Shown in pieces: positions 44,783 through 55,009 of a stretch of DNA of 64,000 nucleotides; position 1 is the stretch's first letter, and the number at the start of each line of letters is the position of its first letter. The stretch lies in assembly GCA_002099365.1 (NCBI GenBank), contig MSED01000001.1, positions 1,240,001 through 1,304,000 on the forward strand, given 5' to 3'. Source of the stretch: Phialophora verrucosa (taxonomy: Eukaryota; Ascomycota; Eurotiomycetes; Chaetothyriales; Herpotrichiellaceae). The notes under the pieces are model-generated. The model had not been told where the DNA came from. It made no database searches and saw only the letters and a list, made by a program, of their open reading frames with translations. Made by a program: the position numbers and the translations under genes.

Positions 44783-46129
44783 TTATATCCCCGCCCCGAC
44801 ATCCACCAGAATCTTGACTTGATTCTCCTTATCCTCAATCAAAGCCTTGAACCCATCCTCGGCGACCTTGTCGAGCTTGATTTTCTTGGTGATCATGCCT
44901 TCGGGTTTCATTGCGCCTGGCATTAATGTTAGCGCGCGGACGACTCGCAATAACGTTGTACGCCAGAGGATAGATACAACATACCGGTTGAAATGGCGTT
45001 GATGACGGCTTCAAAGTCGCCAAGCGAGTACGTTGCTCTGCGAGGGATCGCGGGTCGAGTCAGCATAGTACACCACAGCGTAGGAGCGCGCTAGATGCAG
45101 TACCAGGGGAAGTACGAGAAAGGTGCGCTTTCTCGTATATCGCACAATGACGAAGAAAAAGTGTGTTGACGAAGAAAAAGGCTGTTTGAAGGAAAAGTGT
45201 GTTTGAAGGAAAAAGTCAAAAGTCCGCACTCACATGCCCATGTACGCCCTCTCGCGGAAGACAATGTCGTTCATGGCCAGCGTGGCCCTCTTCTCCCAGA
45301 CGGCGATATTCACCAGCGTTCCCCGCGCCTTGATGGCCCGAAACGCCGTGTCGACAGCGACTTGCACGCCCGCGGCATCGAAACCGACATCGGCGCCCTC
45401 GCCGCCCGTCAACTTCTCCACCTCGGCCACGACGTCCACCTGGGTCGGGTCGATGACGTGGTGCGCGCCAAACTGCGTGGCGAACTGCCTCCGCCGGCCG
45501 GACACCTCGCTCACGATGATGTTCTTGCACTTCTTGCCCACCAGGGCCTGCACGACCGCCAGCCCGATGGGCCCGCCACCGAGGACGAGCACCGAGTCAC
45601 CTGGCTTGTACGGCGAGATGTCGACGGCGTGCCACCCCACGGCGAGCGGCTCGATCAGCGCGCCCACCTCGAGCGAGATATTGTCCGGCAGGGGCTTGAC
45701 GCACGACTCCGGCACGACCATGTGTTCGCAAAGCCCGCCGCCCCAGCCGCTGAGGCCCACGAACCCATTCTGGTCGCAGCAGTTGACGAGCCCGCGCTTG
45801 CACGCCCGACAGCTGCCGTCGTAGATGATCGGCTGGACGCACACGCGATCGCCGGCCTTGACGTTGCTGACGCCCTCGCCCACCTCCTCGACGATGCCGG
45901 AGAACTCGTGGCCCAGCGTGAGCGGTAAGGTCTCGCCCGTGATCGGGTGCGGGTGGTTCGACGGGATGAGGTTCGCGCCCCCGAGGTACTCGTGCAGGTC
46001 GGACCCGCAGATGCCGCAGAACTTGGGCGCGATCTTGACGTGCCCGGCCTTGACGGTCGGGATGGGGATCTGTTCGAGCCGGATGTCGCGTTGGCCGTGG
46101 AACCGCACGGCGTTCATCTTGTCGGTCAT
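44783..46129 (-). CDS. Zinc-binding medium-chain dehydrogenase, (R,R)-butanediol dehydrogenase-like
   Basis: Three exons (46129-45234, 45037-44985, 44916-44783; introns 196 and 68 nt) give 360 residues; start MTDKMNAVRF preferred over an upstream in-frame ATG. Catalytic zinc region: C38-GICGSD and GHEFSG. The structural-zinc loop has several Cys (GSCRACKRGLVNCC), and the nucleotide motif is VLGGGPIGLAVVQAL. The segment SNHPHPITGETLPLTLGHEF is typical of fungal butanediol/acetoin dehydrogenases and close to xylitol and L-threonine dehydrogenases. The reaction would be NAD-dependent oxidation of a vicinal diol or hydroxyketone. The 196-nt first intron is unusually long for this window and holds a minisatellite. 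It converges on P5C dehydrogenase, and any link with that pathway is only positional. Confidence 0.87.
45148..45217. repeat. Minisatellite in an intron of the butanediol dehydrogenase gene
   Basis: Two nearly identical 19-nt units (TGACGAAGAAAAAGTGTGT and TGACGAAGAAAAAGGCTGT; 45148-45185) followed by two related units (17 and 15 nt) of TTGAAGGAAAA type (45186-45217). The array is wholly inside intron 1, near its 5' half in transcription sense. Confidence 0.85.
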
Positions 46130-46912
46130 GCTGAAGAAGGAACGAAAGCGTTCGTACACACTGAGTTCGGGGGGAAATGGAACGGGGCGGCGCACGAAGG
46201 ATGATATATACTCTAGATGAGAGGTCAAAAGAGGGGAAAGGGAAGGGTGTCAGCTCAACGGCCTTGCTGTGCTGTTCCCCATAGCACGACACCAGTTCGT
46301 CATGCCACGGTCCAACTCATCTCCACTTTCACCTCCCATTGCTGCATCGGCAACACATCCACCGAAGGCCACGCAGAGTTCGTCTGGTCTGCAGTCGGTG
46401 CTCTCCACACGTTCGTGGTCGTTTGCCGCAACGGGATGCCTCATCAGGAAGTCCCGAAGTGAGGGGCAAAAACAAGCAGAAGAGGAGAAAAAGGCCGGAT
46501 GGTCGAATCTGGGGAAAGCGGAAAGCTTCAAACAGTCGAGGAAAGCAGGTCGGCCGAGATCGAGCTGGATGAAGTTTTCGATCTTCAATCCAAGCTTTTA
46601 GCTGTCTGTCCGTACTCGTATTCGGGGGCTCTCACGAGGCATCAGTACCCGGGCTCGTTCTGCTAACAGAGTGCAAATGGAGCTAGAACACGAGATTCGT
46701 GTAGAGAGGAAATATTGCTGCCTGGCGAGTCCAACAAATCTCCATGTCTCTGCGTCAGTAAGTAGTGAGTGACTATCGCACGTGGCGCTGACGTTCGGAA
46801 CCTCGTGCGACTTCAAGACATATTTAAAGCCGCAATGATCAAGCAGATAGTAGATGACGGGTAAACAGCCAACAATCTTAAGCTCTTCTACCATTGACAC
46901 CAGAACGCACTT
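46130..46912. other. Divergent promoter region
   Basis: 783 nt between the dehydrogenase and the FAD monooxygenase starts. Opposed open frames of about 110 codons (46250-46601) overlap and resemble no family. Confidence 0.5.
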
Positions 46913-48199
46913 ATGGACCATACCCCCTCAGGAGAGCCCCCTCATTACCTTCACGGCAAAACGATCATCGTTTCCGGTGCCGGTATAGCTGGACTGGCCT
47001 TTGCTCTTGCATTGGCACAGCGGTTTCCTGGCTCGTCGACCTCTGTGGCAAAGCCTAACGTTGTCATCTTCGAGCGAGATAGCTACGATGAGCGCGTCGG
47101 CCGAGAAGGATACACTCTCTCCCTAAGAACGGACTACAACGCAGGCGGCGTCCAGATATTGGATCGCTTGGGTCTGTATGAGGCAGTCAGGAGCGTGAGC
47201 GTGAACGCGAAAGACGGAGCTTCAGAAAGCGGCGGATTCAATGTCTGGAGTCCAGACTTCCGGCCTTTGCTCCGCTTGGGAACCGCGCCAGTTGGGCCGA
47301 AACGGTTGGTTGGCATGCGAATCCGCCGGAACGCTCTGCAGAAGGTTCTCGCTCACGCCGCCGCGGATTCTGGGGCGGAAATCCATTGGGAGAATGCCGT
47401 TACGGATGCCGAATTGACAAAGGAGGGCGGCGTCAACGTCTCCCTCAGTGGAGGTTCGGTCGTGCGCGGCGACATTTTGATAGCTGCCGATGGGTCCCAC
47501 AGCAAGTTGGGATCCCTACTGAGGCCAAATCACGACCTGGACTATACCGGTGTGTACTGCTGGTCCGGGATCGCCAAATATGCTAGCCCAGAGACAGTAC
47601 CAAAGCCAGTCGATCGTGACTGGGGACTAGTTATGGGTGCAAAAGATGGTGTCGCGTGCTTCGTCTCGCCGGTCGATGACACGTCGGCTCTTTGGAGCTT
47701 GAGTCGCCGTAGTCCCGAAAAGAAGGAGCCTCTGCGATACCCCATCCCACAGGAATGGCTTGATCTATTGATGAAAGAATCGATGGATGTGGCGGCGTGC
47801 TTTGCTCCAGTGATCAAGAATCTGGTCTCTGCCACAGATCCGAGCACACTCTTGCTGTTCAATGCCATGGATCGGAAGCCGTTCACGCACTCGATATCGG
47901 CAAACGGGCCTGTCATCTATATCGGAGACGCAAATCATGCGGTCAGCCCTTTTGCAGGCGCTGGTGCGAATATGGCACTCATAGACGCATGGGACCTGGC
48001 CACGGCGTTGAAGAACGCTTCGAGTCTCGAAGAAGCGGCTGTGGCGTATGACAAGGTGGCCGTCCCTCGAGCCAGCACCATTCTGAAGATTTCAAGGTGG
48101 ACAATTGACATTGCGCATGCCACCGGGATTAGGTTGTTTTTGTATAAGGTGGCACTTCAGATGTTAGGTTTCTTCACCGGGAGAAGCTCCAGCACATGA
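46913..48199 (+). CDS. FAD-dependent monooxygenase (aromatic hydroxylase/epoxidase type)
   Basis: Intronless, 428 residues. All three group-A flavoprotein motifs are visible: GXGXXG as VSGAGIAGLAFALALA (near 20-35), the DG motif as AADGSHSKLGSLLRP (near 180-195), and the GD motif as IGDANHAVSPFAGAGANMALIDAWDLA (near 335-360). The C-terminus is hydrophobic (FLYKVALQMLGFF) and may be a membrane anchor. Such enzymes hydroxylate aromatic rings or epoxidise alkenes with NAD(P)H and O2; fungal copies are often linked to aromatic breakdown or secondary metabolism. No partner biosynthetic genes are seen here. It may simply be an orphan detoxifying enzyme. Confidence 0.87.
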   Translation: MDHTPSGEPPHYLHGKTIIVSGAGIAGLAFALALAQRFPGSSTSVAKPNVVIFERDSYDERVGREGYTLSLRTDYNAGGVQILDRLGLYEAVRSVSVNAKDGASESGGFNVWSPDFRPLLRLGTAPVGPKRLVGMRIRRNALQKVLAHAAADSGAEIHWENAVTDAELTKEGGVNVSLSGGSVVRGDILIAADGSHSKLGSLLRPNHDLDYTGVYCWSGIAKYASPETVPKPVDRDWGLVMGAKDGVACFVSPVDDTSALWSLSRRSPEKKEPLRYPIPQEWLDLLMKESMDVAACFAPVIKNLVSATDPSTLLLFNAMDRKPFTHSISANGPVIYIGDANHAVSPFAGAGANMALIDAWDLATALKNASSLEEAAVAYDKVAVPRASTILKISRWTIDIAHATGIRLFLYKVALQMLGFFTGRSSST

Positions 48200-48286
48200 T
48201 TCAGCGTGGTTCTGCTGGGCGATTTGAGGAATCTGTGGGGTGTGTCGCTCGGGCTGTTATGTACTCTCATCTCCAAAATGAACCGA

Positions 48287-50224
48287 TTAGTTGGTAGCCG
48301 CATGAATTATTGGTGATCTTGGAATCCACACTCCGCCTTGTCCGACCAGTCTGTCCTTCAACACCGCTCCCTCCGTCCGCACGCCCAGTCGATGCACCGG
48401 CACCCGATCGATCTGCTTCTGTGTGTTCTGCCTGAAGTCCACGTAGCGTTCTGATACCGATCGGCTTGATGCTTTGGATCTCTCACGCTCCAGTGTAGCC
48501 CCTACAGACCATGCCTCTCGAGCCAGACTAGCATTCGTGATGCTAACATCCTTGTAAAAGTCAAATAACTGCGCTTCGATATCCGGCTCTTGATCGACCT
48601 GTAGCGCTTCGATCGCTCGCAGGTAGCCCATCATTATCACAGACAGTTTAGCATCGATGAAATCAGCGGAGCCAAACTCGTGGATCAGGTACACTCGTGC
48701 GTTGTTCTTGTGAACGACGGTTCTTCTTCCGTCCGGATCCAGGGAGATTGTGATAATTGCTTGGTGCCATTCATCGGTGATGTTTCTCTCGAGAGCAAGC
48801 TTTTTTGGCAGATTCACCGCCGCCCAGCCAAAGTAGACGCTTTTGTACCTCATAAGAATCTCCTCAGGAACACCGGTCAGGTTCGCCGTGGGCATATTCA
48901 ATGATGCCCTGCTTCTGCCGGTGCCAGCGACAACTTTCCCATGGAATCGAACAGGAAACGGCGCCACTGGCCCAGATGCGGGACCAACAACACTTGGTCG
49001 AGCAAGAGCATCGTATCCTCCCATGTCGGCGGGGTTGTAAGAGTCGCCCCGAGCGGCGTCGTACTGTTCGTTCATGTTGTCCAAGCGATCTTGGATTCCG
49101 CTTCGGTCGTAGGCGGTGGTCATGGCTTGCTGTGCTACCGCACTCGGTTGGTAGACTGAAGTTATCTGATTTGTAACTGCCTCCCGTGCTGTGCTGACAT
49201 ATGGACCGGCCGTAGCCGTGACGAACTGTCTCCCGACGGCTGTTGCAAGTTTGATGCTCGCTTCTAGCGGCATTGTTGTGAGCGACGAACCCCTGATCAC
49301 ACTCGAGTCCGTAGAGGATGACGCCAGTCGAAAGATTGGACTACCACACAGGGTCCGTTTCCCGCCTTCCGTGCACAGGACCACCCTCAAGTAGCCGTCG
49401 TCGGCGTCACAAGGGATCCGAAGTATATCTGTCTCACGTGGCCGGTGAGATCGAAGCTCTTTCGGAGCCTTCTTCAAGAACTTCTTGATGTCCCGCTGCC
49501 ACGCCCGCTCATCATTGGGATTGACCTGTTCGGCTGCAGCCTTCACGGACGGGGTCACATCGATCCAGCTGCTCCTGGCACCCAGCAGACCTCCAAGTTT
49601 CAGACCAGTCTTGCCCGAGAATCCTCTCCGCTGCAACCACAGAGTTCGGTCGGGCGGCAGCTCGCGGTCGGAGAAGATTGTGATTGCAAGGTTCGTGGAT
49701 GATCCCGTATAGTAGACTATGCCAAATGAATGACGAAGGATCGAGTAGTGCTTGGTAGATTCATATGGGTGGCTAATCAACCCTCCGGCAAAATGCTTGA
49801 CGTCCTGCAAAGCTGACACGAATTTTGATTGCGGAGGTGCGGAGTTCGTGACTGAAGGTGACAGGGGCGTGATAGGCGTAGTCGGAGTTGATGATGGAAC
49901 AGTGCTCTGGTAGCTGAACTCGGTTGTAATGCTTGCAGGTGAGTGAACAATACCAGGAGAGGCCTGGGGTCTGACAGGCGGCGACTGGATTCCGGGAGGC
50001 GACTCTAAGGTCATTGCTTGCAAGACAGCAGTCTGCTCCTCCAAGCTCAGATTCTCACACTCCTGAGTAGTCGTGAAATGATTGAGGTCATCTGTCTGGG
50101 CTGTCCGAAGTGGCGGCGGTCTGGTGCTGGCCTCCCCTTCCAAACCACCAGGTCGGCTTTTTGTTAAGGGCATATTTAGAGGTAATGAAGTAAACTCCGA
50201 GCACATGAACAAGCAAATCCTCAT
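48287..50224 (-). CDS. Riboflavin-kinase-like protein, possibly a pseudoenzyme
   Basis: Intronless, up to 645 residues from ATG 50224; the second in-frame ATG at 50173 (MPLTKSRPGG) is an equally likely start. A Pro/Ser/Thr-rich N-terminus leads to a conserved fungal block of unknown role (DVKHFAGGLISHPYEST, WLQRRGFSGKTG) around 150-240. The C-terminal third is a riboflavin-kinase fold: FPVRFHGKVVAGTGR, the Mg-ATP motif MPTAN (near 447) and the closing helix LSVIMMGYLRAIEALQ. In true kinases the strand after the insert has a catalytic Glu (pattern xExHIxH); here the matching segment is ARVYLIHEF, with Arg/Val in place of that Glu. I infer loss of kinase activity and a regulatory or structural role. 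Cytosolic or membrane-peripheral. Confidence 0.72.
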   Translation of the reverse strand: MRICLFMCSEFTSLPLNMPLTKSRPGGLEGEASTRPPPLRTAQTDDLNHFTTTQECENLSLEEQTAVLQAMTLESPPGIQSPPVRPQASPGIVHSPASITTEFSYQSTVPSSTPTTPITPLSPSVTNSAPPQSKFVSALQDVKHFAGGLISHPYESTKHYSILRHSFGIVYYTGSSTNLAITIFSDRELPPDRTLWLQRRGFSGKTGLKLGGLLGARSSWIDVTPSVKAAAEQVNPNDERAWQRDIKKFLKKAPKELRSHRPRETDILRIPCDADDGYLRVVLCTEGGKRTLCGSPIFRLASSSTDSSVIRGSSLTTMPLEASIKLATAVGRQFVTATAGPYVSTAREAVTNQITSVYQPSAVAQQAMTTAYDRSGIQDRLDNMNEQYDAARGDSYNPADMGGYDALARPSVVGPASGPVAPFPVRFHGKVVAGTGRSRASLNMPTANLTGVPEEILMRYKSVYFGWAAVNLPKKLALERNITDEWHQAIITISLDPDGRRTVVHKNNARVYLIHEFGSADFIDAKLSVIMMGYLRAIEALQVDQEPDIEAQLFDFYKDVSITNASLAREAWSVGATLERERSKASSRSVSERYVDFRQNTQKQIDRVPVHRLGVRTEGAVLKDRLVGQGGVWIPRSPIIHAATN

Positions 50225-50770
50225 TCCACCTTCAGCTTAGCCAAGGACGTGATGCCCGTCGGCGAACCTTGTGTCTGTGCCCATTCTGTACAAGAGCGTA
50301 CGTACGGATTGCTTGTTGCCTCCGAGGAAGAATTCCTGTTCAGAAAAACACGATCGAGATTCAAGGGAGGATGAAGCGGTGATGAATTTCAGGCGAGGAC
50401 GTCAATGGGTTCCGCAGTTTCCGGTCATTTGAACATTTGTGTGTATACTGCGCCGTAGTACGGAGGAGCATCTGTCTCTCCGGACTTTGGTGACTTCCCG
50501 TCTGCTTCTATTGCGCGACATGGCTCTAGATCCTCAAGCCTTGAGGGCCGTGAACTGCCAGAAGAGGCATGTCGCAATATATAAGAAGCGGCATTGTATA
50601 CCTACTGTTCCTTTGGCTTCCACATGCAACATTCTCTTTGGAAGCATGCTAATTACTGAAGGTGATGTGTAATACGCATGTCCTGACCCTTGAACTACTG
50701 CAATTAGCTCCATCATTGACCGCAAACAAACGTTCAAAGTGCCTCGCAAGGTCCTTGGGATCGCCGAGTC
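50225..50770. other. Intergenic region
   Basis: 546 nt between the riboflavin-kinase-like gene's start and the 3' end of the transcription-factor-domain gene. No gene. Confidence 0.55.
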
Positions 50771-52187
50771 CTAATTTCTGGAGATCTGCCGAAGCGGCAT
50801 GACATCCTTGAGCGCCACCATCGGGAGAAGGGCGCCGTGCCAGTCGTCGTACGCAAACGTCAGCTCGAATTGGATCCGGATCGCCAGCACGTGCAGATAT
50901 GGGTACTGCGCTGTGCCATACGCGGCGCAGTACCATACGACCATTACCCAATACAGCAGGCCGATGTTCTTCCCCCAAAGGCTGCCCGGGTCCGAAGCAT
51001 GCAGAGAGCGCATAAAGTCCGATGTCATGCTGTCTTGATGGATCAAGGCCTGCCAGGTCTCGCCGGTCAGTAGAGACCAGACCAGGAGCACCGAAGTCAG
51101 ACGGCAAGTCTCGTAAACGTGGTCGTTAGTATACGGCCGGGGGTGGTTGAGCCTTTTTTGCGCCGATGGCATGTCTAGTATCCGCTGACAGAGCCGATCA
51201 AGGACACTGTCGTGGCCGCTAGTGTGACTCAGCGTCGAGTCATTCTGATCAACGCGGATTTGACGATTGATTGCATTAGCTGGAGTAGGATCTGGAGGTG
51301 TGCTGTACGGACGTGCAGGAAAGGAGGCTCTCCGGGGTCGATCCGACCGTCATACACGGGAGAGTAGAGTCTTGGGTCTGGACCCAATCTGCGGCGCGTG
51401 GGGTCCTGAAGGACCGGCCCATACTCCTCCAGAGCCGCGACTGAGTTGAGGATTGCAGGTTGCCATGCAAGCCACAGCCGAGATGCAGCCAACGATATTT
51501 TCCTGTGTCAGCCGTTGAATCCTTTCACGAACCTGCTTTACTGCCTCGAGTTTCAACGCCGTCGTGACGAGGCTGGTCTTGCCTGAATTGATCCCGTCAA
51601 GGTGTGTGGAACTCATGAGCAGCAATCCGGAGAAGAAGGCGCTGTCGTGTGTTCCTGCGGGCCAGACGATGTTGTTCATCCTCTCCTGTCCGAACTCGAG
51701 GAATACTATTCCGAGCAGTTAACTCGACAGCGATTGACAGGAAAGCAATAAATTGCACCAATTCCTCCAAGATAAAGCAGCATCTAGAGTGAATACGGAA
51801 GCGTACCATTGCGTTTGACATTGTTCAACAGGCCAGGCCGCTGGCTCTCGATAGGTAGTTGTGGTAGGCATTTCAACGCATCGAACTCGGCGCCAAAGGA
51901 TAGGTTACCCGTTTGCTCATGCGTCCTGCGGACGATCGCTTTCACCTCCTTCAAATCTCTGTCAGTCATGGAAGGTTAGCTCGAGCATGAAATGGAAGCA
52001 AACGTACCTCGGCGTTCCTGCGTCTCTTCTTATGTTGCTCCTTGGTGGTGTGCGATCTGATTTGGCTGAGGCCGCCAATGCGCAGGCTACCGTCTCCTCG
52101 CATCAACACAAATTCTATGCTCGGAGCCACCCAGTCTGGGCATTTCCTCGTCCCTGGTCCCCGTCCGGGTGGGTCGACTGAAACCAT
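50771..52187 (-). CDS. Fungal transcription-factor-domain protein without a zinc cluster; model incomplete, possibly decayed
   Basis: From ATG 52187 (MVSVDPPGRG) exons 52187-52008, 51948-51807 and 51705 onward join in frame (introns 59 and 101 nt). They give the start typical of zinc-finger-less TF-domain proteins: EFVLMRGDG, then the Arg/Lys-rich SQIRSHTTKEQHKKRRRN, LPQLPIES and a helix block NNIVWPAGTHDSAFFSGLLLMSSTHLDG. After about 51350 the frame ends early; the C-terminal part (about 51240-50771, YETCRLTSVLLVWSLLTGE.., GTAQYPYLHVLAIRI) lies in another frame. I found no intron that joins them cleanly. Either an unseen intron pair or a frameshift is present. Nuclear regulator if functional. 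Confidence 0.5.
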
Positions 52188-52674
52188 CGTTTTCTCGTCC
52201 TTGGTAATATGCAGTGGCACGTCTAGGGAAAAGTTGCAGGTTCTCTAGTCCTTGATATGCCGTGGCACGTCTAGTAATGGGGTGCAGATCAATATGGAGA
52301 CAAAGCAGCAACGCTTGAAGGCGTTGAAGCATTCCAAAACGCGGCTCGAGTCCGATAGCATCTGTAAGCATGACCACGTTGCCGCATAAGACTGCTACTA
52401 TGCCTTGCAAGGAGGGCTCGAAATAGGTAGACGGCGGTCATGCACGTCGGTGAATGGATCCATTTTGGGAAGCATGACTTGCGGACTCTAGGTGCATGGG
52501 TTATCGGTTCTGCAGTGGCGTGATTGTTCTCAAGTCACAGGTAAGAAAAGAGCACAAACTTGATCTCAATCGCAGCCTCGAAGTACCCGGCCCTTATCGC
52601 AGCCGGCTGATGGACCTGGGATCACTTGTGTGCCCAATGGACAAAGTCGCAATGTTTCAACTTGGGTTTCCTAT
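52188..52674. other. Upstream region of the TF-domain gene
   Basis: 487 nt also receiving the 3' end of the WD40 gene. It contains a 13-nt direct repeat (52214-52226, 52262-52274). No gene. Confidence 0.5.
52214..52274. repeat. Direct repeat GTGGCACGTCTAG, two copies 48 nt apart
   Basis: Identical 13-mers at 52214-52226 and 52262-52274, 27-87 nt upstream of the TF-domain gene start. Each contains GACGTGCC on the gene's strand, an ACGTG core like those bound by bZIP or bHLH factors. Could be a promoter operator; significance untested. Confidence 0.45.
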
Positions 52675-54009
52675 CTAGATGGAAGTGGCGCGGCTCTCTT
52701 GAGTACTACCATAAGGAAGCGGCCAAATCTGTGTCCCGGTCAGCACTTGGGGGTTAAGATCATGGGTGGGAATGCGAGCACGAGTCAACCACTCACATCA
52801 AGAACAGCATCGTGATATCCCCCTACTGGCGATGGGGAGCCCTGCGCGGACGCTACAATGGCAGTGTGATTCTGGTTGGCCCCTCGGCCAAATGACACGC
52901 TCCATACCGCTTGGGTGACGATGCCCGCCTGTCCCAGCAGTGTCCCTGACTTTGAATCCCATAACTTGATAGCGCCATCACTTCCCCCGCTCAGGATGTG
53001 TCCGGCCCGTGTATCCAGCGAAGTTAATGCCCCTTCGTGCGCCTTCGAAATCTTATGCAGGACCGAATGGTTCTGCAACGACCAGGTAATGACGTTTCCG
53101 TCAGCACCGCCGGTCACCAGAACATCGCCTTCGATGCAGCTGCCGATGCGGATTTGGGTGACTAGTGATTCGTGGCCCTTCAGGACTGCGAGGGGTCCTC
53201 CACTGATGAGATCCCAAACGCGGACATCGTGGTCCATGCTTCCGGTATATACTTTCTCTCTAACCCCGTCACTGTGACAGATGACGCGGTATATGGATCC
53301 AGTATGACCAGACAGGGTTGATACGTTCCTCTGCTGGCGAATATTCCAAACTTTGGCAGTCCCGTCTTTACTGGCCGATACTGCGAATTCTCCGGCGATG
53401 GCCAGGTCCATGATGGAGTCTCCATGGCCTGAAAGTGTGCCCTGGCACGTACCGGCCTCGAGATCCCAAATCTTCAGCAGAGTGTCCCTAGAGGCCGACA
53501 CCGCGGTCGTCGCGCTGGTGAAGCTCAACGCACGCACTGTTTCCGTATGTCCGGTGAGACTCCCTGCGAGGTGCCTATTGTGACGGAAGATGAGCGTCGT
53601 TTCAACATGAGATGAGATGAGACTAGGCGTCCGCCCATGTTGGATGTCTCATACCGAGTCACCAACAAGTCAGGGACACGTACCGTTCGGCCAGATCCCG
53701 GCGCCGAATCCCTCCACCTAACTCGCCCGAGAGGAGCACATCATCTCGTAGAGCCAACGACCAGGCATTTTGCGGATAATCTCGGAACTCTGTAATCGGC
53801 TCCCCTGCTGCTGAAAACACATGGATCGTCTTGTCGTCTAGGCTTAAGACGATGTACTTATCTGAGACGGCAACTTTTATCACAACTCCGGAGCTGGATA
53901 GCTTGTGTCGGATGTGCTTGCTGTGGCCATGCTTCCCCGTAAATGCGTCAACAGATTGGATGTCAGCTCCGGACGAGCTCATTGCCGGGAGGTGCGGGCT
54001 GCTAGACAT
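52675..54009 (-). CDS. WD40-repeat protein, Cdc4/Met30-like but lacking an F-box
   Basis: Three exons (54009-53684, 53574-52797, 52728-52675; introns 109 and 68 nt) give 385 residues, almost entirely a beta-propeller. At least five full blades end in WD-like dipeptides (LKIWD, AKVWN, VRVWD, VITWS, IKLWD) with GH starts (GHTETV, GHGDSI, GHTGSI, GHESLV, AHEGAL), plus partial blades at both ends, about eight in all. The blade sequence GKHGHSKHIRHKLSSSG is of the Cdc4/Fbw7 substrate-recognition type. The F-box that should precede it is absent, and the ~1 kb upstream has no frame for it. Without an F-box it cannot join an SCF ligase in the usual way. Truncated paralogue or an upstream exon missed. 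Confidence 0.8.
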
Positions 54010-55009
54010 ATCCGGCTCTGAAGGACCAGAGTTTCGTTACTGTAGACGCACATGCCCTTAGATTCAGGCTACACAGTGCAGTCCTTCATAGGTGGAATAG
54101 CTGCGGAAACAAGCAATTATGGCGACAGCCTAGAAGTCAAAGCAGGATCAGTATCTGAACGACGGAGTTGTCTTCGGGCCGTCTTCCCCGCGGGATCGAC
54201 CTCTTTTCTTGTGCAAGTATTCGTAGCATTTATGCCTATAAAACGTCGTTGTTGTTTTCCTTTGCCCCTCTTAAACACGAGCTGACCACCATTTTCCAGC
54301 CCTGACACCCTGGCATTGTACTCGTATCCGTTACGGACCTGACAAGGATCGCAACGGGTACCTGTGTGCCTGTGAGACGGCAAGGGGCAGCGGAGGAGGG
54401 GCTGGCAGGGCGAAAGGTGTGGCGCAGGCGTGTCCACCTCATACTCTTACGAGTGCTCGTGAGGATGGACTGAACGGATCTCTGCTGGGTTCAGGTGAGT
54501 GTCTGGCGATCTGTGTCTTGCATGACGTCGCCTGTGCCACATCAGGAAAACTGGGAATGTGGGGGAAATTGGAGTTCCACCAAATTCTTCGATTTGACAT
54601 GATGCAATGTGACGCAAACACAACACAACCTCATTGTTGCGGTCACCAACTCCTGCTGAGATGTACGGTAGGAGTTCGTTGGGAAGAGAAACAAGCGGCA
54701 ATTGTCATGAAAAGGCACTTTGGACATTTGATTTTTTCGATTTTCGATTAGGCAGCTAATAAGCTAAGATACACATTCTATCGTAACATCATGCAAACTC
54801 CTGGCTGGGGAATGCTGCTCGTATTGTTGGTACATGAGAACTCGCGTTCGAATTGCATCCTCCCTCCCCCCACAAGCGACCTGTCGATGTTGTACACTTT
54901 GACGGATGGGTATGGTGTAACATGATGGAAATGGGGTATCCATGGCCGATTGGTCCTCTGATCACCGTTGTCTTGGAACAAAATGCCCCTCTAACCCTTG
55001 GTGGTGCTT
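54010..55009. other. Region upstream of the WD40 gene
   Basis: 1 kb between the WD40 start and the MARVEL gene's stop. Minus-strand frames of up to 106 codons (54117-54437) show no F-box pattern. Nothing supported. Confidence 0.5.

Noticed and set aside
45197..45928. 243-codon plus-strand frame opposite the butanediol dehydrogenase gene
   Set aside because: Composition is that of an antisense GC-rich shadow (Asp/Arg/His-rich), and the minus strand has clear zinc and Rossmann motifs.
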